A stretch of 64,000 nucleotides of DNA from Bretschneidera sinensis (Eukaryota > Streptophyta > Magnoliopsida > Brassicales > Akaniaceae), in contig CM043700.1 of the NCBI GenBank assembly GCA_023935145.1, forward strand, positions 26,541,501 through 26,605,500. The letters are read 5' to 3'. Both the position numbers and the translations under genes were made by a program. Each line of letters begins with the position of its first letter. The stretch's first letter is position 1. Under the pieces are notes generated by a model. The model was not told the origin of the DNA. It saw only the letters and a program-made list of their open reading frames with translations, and did no database searches. Below are positions 60,477 through 64,000 of this stretch, one piece after another.

Positions 60477-61625
60477 TGTTGACCCGTATTTGATTTTAAT
60501 AATGAAAAAAATACTACTCTAATTGCACTAACAATTTTATCTAAGTGTTTAAGCGGTAAAAACATTCAGTACGAAAACAAGATGCAAGAACTCAACGCGA
60601 TTCAGACACCAAAACAAGACATAAAATCTAGATAGGCATTAAGGTAATCGAAACAATTGTAAATCTCTTATGTTCAATTATATAGTTTGATCTGTGGCTC
60701 AATTTACAGAAAACTTTGACAAAACTAAAAATACAAAAAGTTTCTAAGTCAAAAACTATTTTTGAAAAGGGAAATTGGATTGAAAAACAACCCAGTCAAC
60801 TGAGTCCCTATACCAGTCGATTGGGATATGGGACAGAAAGTTTTCAGTCGACTAGTAACTTCACCCAGTCGATTGGTCCTCTGACCTAGTCGACTAGTAC
60901 TCACCATTAGCCTAAAAAGTGAAAAATCTTCACTTAACCCAGTCGACTGGTAGAAGGACCCAGTCGATTGGTAATTCGAAAATATGATCGTTAAGACGCA
61001 TGACTTGAGCATTTAATGTCCCAAACCTACAAAATCAGTGTCAAATGGTCATATTGCTTCAAGACTATATAAACTCATTTCAATGAGCATTTAAAATAAG
61101 AAGAGAAGACATTCAATTCACAAGATAGCTCATTAATTCTCAAAAGGCTTTGATAAATTTATTGTTGAGCCATTCATCAAGCTTGTTCTTGAAAGAGAGA
61201 TATTGTTCATTTGTAAAAGTACTTATTATTGTCTCTCTACCATTTACTTTACAACAAATTTCATTTATTGTAAAGGGAAAGAGTTGGTACAACTCTTAGA
61301 GTGTTTAGGATTAAACACTTCATTGTAGCTTCTGTGAGGAAGAGATTGGTTGTAAGGTTTGTACAACACCCGTGAAGTTGTACGACTAAAGTTTTAGTGG
61401 ATTATTTCAAGGAGGTTCCTTGAAGAGAGTGGACATAGGGTCAGAAAGAATCTGATATTGCCGAATCACTATAAATAGAGTTTGCATTTTCTCTTCTTTA
61501 AACTCTTTTACTTTCAAGCATATTATTTGTTTGTGTGCTTTATGCATTTAACTGTTTAAAAACTTGCAAAGTAATTAGTAAAAGTTTTTAAAGCTTAATT
61601 CACCCCCCTCTTGGGTTTGAACCTC
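60477..61625 (+). repeat. 5' LTR of copia element 4
   Basis: Aligns in order with the solo LTR at 27739-29112. Its right edge is uncertain by about 10 bases. Between 60787 and 60970 there are about seven AGTCGACT, AGTCGATT or AGTCAACT motifs, each usually preceded by C or CC and followed by GG. Confidence 0.82.
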
Positions 61626-61635
61626 AGTTTATAAT

Positions 61636-61647
61636 TGGTATCAGAGC
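61636..61647 (+). other. Primer binding site of copia element 4
   Basis: TGGTATCAGAGC, complementary to initiator tRNA-Met, about ten bases after the LTR end. Confidence 0.88.
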
Positions 61648-61688
61648 TTCGTACTCAATTTTAAGCTTAAAATCCTTGAGTTGATCCA

Positions 61689-62620
61689 ATGGTATCAAAT
61701 AGCTATACCGAAGGGCATTCCTACACTAGGCCTCCTTTGTTCAATGGCTTCAATTATAACTACTTGAAATATAGAATGAAAATCTTTGTCGAAAAACAAG
61801 ATTACAATCTATAGAGAGTCATTGAGGAAGGACCTAGAATTCTTACAAAGAAAATAACTATTGGAGAAATCAATCATACAATGCCAAAACTCAAAACTGA
61901 GTTCAATGAAGAGGATTGTAGAATGATGTCTCTAACTAGTAGAGCCACTAGTATTTTACATTGTGCTTTAGATATTTTTGAGTATAATAAAGTTTCTACA
62001 TGTGTTTTAGCTAAAGAGATTTGGGACAAACTCAAAGTTACATATGAGGGCACTAACGAAGTCAAAAAATCAAAAATCTATATGCTAGTTTCTGAGTACG
62101 AAACTTTCAAAATGTCTCATAACGAAACAATTTCTCAAATGCACTCACGTTTTACCACTATTTTTAATGGCTTAAAGCTTCTTGGTAGGAACATTGAGGA
62201 TTTGAACTAACAAGGAAGATTTTAAGGTCTTTGCGATCCAATTGGAAATAAAAGAAGACGGCCATCACGGAGGCCAAAAATCTAGACAAACTTGATGTCG
62301 AAACACTTCTCGGATCACTATTGACATACGAGATGGAGGAAATGAATCCCATTATCAATTATGATGAGAAGAAGAAAAAGATGATTGCTCTCAAGGCCTC
62401 TTAAAGCAACAAGAAGGAAGAGAAAGAAAAAGAGAATAAGAGCAGTGAAGAAGATGGTGAGATGACTCTAATCACCAAAAGGTTTCCCAAGCTCTTGAAA
62501 AAGAGCATGAAACCTTACACAAGGGATTTCACTTCAAAAAGGGAACCTCTTGTGTGTTATGGTTGCAAGAAGCCTGACCACATCAAGGCTGATCCCAACA
62601 ACAAGCAAACCATATAAAAG
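61689..62620 (+). pseudogene. Copia gag, element 4, broken
   Basis: Starts MVSNSYTEGHSYTRPPLFNG and contains NGFNYNYLKYRMKIFVEKQD, TCVLAKEIWDKLKVTYEGTN, KIYMLVSEYETFKMSHNETI and, in another frame, AITEAKNLDKLDVETLLGSL. Lesions are a TAG at 61812-61814, a frameshift near 62210 and a TAA near 62402. The zinc knuckle CYGCKKPDHIKAD lacks its final Cys and its usual Gly, so zinc binding should be lost. Confidence 0.85.
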
Positions 62621-63240
62621 CTTCAAAAAGAAAGCTATGATTGCAACCATATGGAGTGATGATGAAGAAGAAGAATTTTCGGACAATGAGGTCGGATTCG
62701 AGGAGATTGCCAACCTATACTTGATGGTAATCAACGACGAAAATGAGGTATCAAATTCTTCCCCTTCTAATAATAACATTGTTAGTAGTAGTGAAGAGTT
62801 AATTGAAGTTATAAATGAAATTCATGAAGAATTGAAGAAATTCGATTCTAGGAATATCATCCTAAAAAATAAGTCTTATCTCTTTCCAAATAGATGGAAG
62901 GCTTAAAAGAAGAAAAATAAAAACTATCTTCCATGCTTTATGATTCTTCACAAGATTTTCTAAAAAATGAAAATGAAAATTTAAAGAAGAAAATATTAGA
63001 ATTGAATAGCACCATATCTAGACTTATGCTAGGAAAAGAAAAGCTAGATGAAGTGCTATCTAGCCAAATATTGAATGAAAGAAAATCCGGCTTGGGTTAT
63101 TCTCCATTGGGGAAGCAAAAGTCAAAGAGACTTTGTTCATGAAAACAACATGTTTGAATGAAGCCTCCACTTCCAAGACTTCTAGCAAAGTTAAAAGTAC
63201 TCATTCAATATATGCTAGTAGGTCTAAGAATGCAAATTTA
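62621..63240 (+). pseudogene. Copia gag-protease linker, element 4
   Basis: Contains KKAMIATIWSDDEEEEFSDN followed by EEIANLYLMVINDENE, and a coiled-coil-like part with LMLGKEKLDEVLSSQ and GLGY. These words are usual between the zinc knuckle and the protease in the long-LTR copia group. Stops near 62904 and 63140 break it. Confidence 0.75.
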
Positions 63241-63672
63241 AATTCTAATGTATATACTAGAATTATGCATCCTAGAAATAATTATGCTTATATGTGTGCT
63301 CATGCTAGAAATAATCATTCAAAAAATACATATCTTAGGAGTAACGATCATGTGCATCCTAGAGACAGTATATATACTCATAACTTGCACACTGCACATG
63401 CACATCCTAGGAATCACTATAATGTGTATCCTAGAAATAATATGTATGTTCACAATAATACAAGTGCATATCCTAGAAATTATCATCACACATTTCCTAG
63501 AGATAACATGCATGTTCATAATAGAAACATGTATTCTAGGATTGCTTATCCAAGGAACTATAGGCATGTATATTTAGGAAATACTAGAAATTTCAATAAC
63601 TGTTCTCCTAGGATTATGCATCATCAACATGTCTATAATTATAGAGTACCTTATAATGTTAAGAAGGTATAG
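63240..63672 (+). repeat. Degenerate PRNN/HPRN-type repeat in the coding linker
   Basis: At DNA level, about ten imperfect copies of CCTAGAAATAAT-like words at 30-50 base spacing. In the frame 63133-63672 they code for repeated YPRNN, HPRNN, FPRDN and VHN words, for example VYPRNNMYVHNNTSAYPRN. The tract is rich in His, Asn, Tyr, Pro and Arg. It sits just before the VPKG and WVPKS words that lead into the protease. Confidence 0.8.
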
Positions 63673-64000
63673 GTCCCTAAAGGAATCATATTTTCTAGGA
63701 CTAACCCTAAATGACCCAAGAAATTTTGGGTACCTAAGAGTGTAATTGTGTATCCTTGTGTAATGTAGATATGTATCCACACAAGGAAAAAGGTAACTAT
63801 TGGTACTTTGATAGTGGATGCTCAAATCACATGACCGGTGATCAAAGTATGTTCAAAGAGCTAACTCTATGGGATGGCGAACATGTCACCATTGGAGATA
63901 ACACAAAGATAAAAATCATCGGGCAGGGAAAAGTTATGTACAATGCCTTAAGCCAAATTTGCTTAGTATTAGTCAACTATGTGACAAAGGCAACTAAGTC
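63673..64000 (+). pseudogene. Copia protease start, element 4
   Basis: After frameshifts, the region carries a WYFDSGCSNHMTGDQSMF word at about 63799-63855, the active-site motif of the copia aspartic protease. DGEHVTIGDNTKIKIIGQG follows. The reading frame is broken by stops near 63672 and 63713, and the domain runs to the window end. Confidence 0.82.

Larger units (their letters stand above)
60477..64000 (+). mobile_element. Ty1/copia element 4, 5' part, runs off the window
   Basis: An LTR of about 1.15 kb (60477-61625, starting TGTTGACCCG) is followed by the primer site TGGTATCAGAGC (61636-61647), a decayed gag, a long linker and the start of the protease domain, all on the plus strand. 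The gag words and the linker belong to the long-LTR plant copia group related to SIRE. The other LTR lies beyond the window. The solo LTR at 27739-29112 belongs to the same family. Confidence 0.88.

Overview
The window looks like nuclear DNA of a flowering plant, most likely a eudicot. It is AT-rich, its genes have GT/AG introns and leader introns, it holds a plant-only plastid thioesterase gene (FATB), and much of the rest is plant transposon sequence (Ty1/copia, LINE, hAT-like, MITE and a TRIM-like element). I could not narrow the species further. All calls come from reading the sequence; no search was run.

Two genes look intact, both on the minus strand. One is a PP2A B' (B56) regulatory subunit gene at 15577-17636 (506 aa, two coding exons, probable leader exon near 18903-19270). 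The other is an acyl-ACP thioesterase FATB gene at 44627-49102 (417 aa, six coding exons, leader exon near 50375 and a TATA box near 50656). A third, on the plus strand at 5184-12768, is a TMEM19/DUF92 gene of the plant PGR type. It keeps its exon order but has a nonsense codon and at least four frameshifts, and a copia element lies in its third intron, so I call it a pseudogene. Smaller gene relics are a PPR fragment (3805-4190), a SUFE2-like fragment (55085-55335) and one exon resembling GET1/WRB (54243-54313).

Region by region: 1-1020 is a tandemly doubled MITE-like repeat. 2949-4431 is a possible hAT-like element carrying the PPR relic, followed by a LINE RNase H relic. 5184-12768 is the PGR pseudogene with a degenerate copia element (about 7047-10915) and a second RT fragment in its intron. 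15577-19270 is the B' gene. 19979-29790 is a nested block: a LINE relic split by a complete minus-strand copia element (20264-27054) and by a solo-LTR-like copy (about 27739-29112). 29800-34160 has no recognisable gene. 34161-38954 is a decayed full-length copia element. 39060-40505 is a strongly strand-skewed low-complexity tract, 40797-41961 a TRIM-like element and 42588-43692 a hAT-type element with a near-perfect 8-bp target duplication. 44627-50630 is FATB with its promoter. 50670-60476 is mostly empty apart from two palindromic MITE-like repeats and the SUFE2 and GET1 relics. 60477-64000 is the 5' part of another copia element, with an approximately 1.15 kb LTR, that runs off the window.

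The two intact genes are housekeeping genes with no evident joint pathway. I found no convincing new biological system. The most distinctive signals are the palindromic AGTCGACT motif arrays in one long-LTR family, a His/Asn/Tyr/Pro-Arg-rich repeat tract between gag and protease of that family, the TRIM-like element, and the clear order of nested insertions in the 20-30 kb block.
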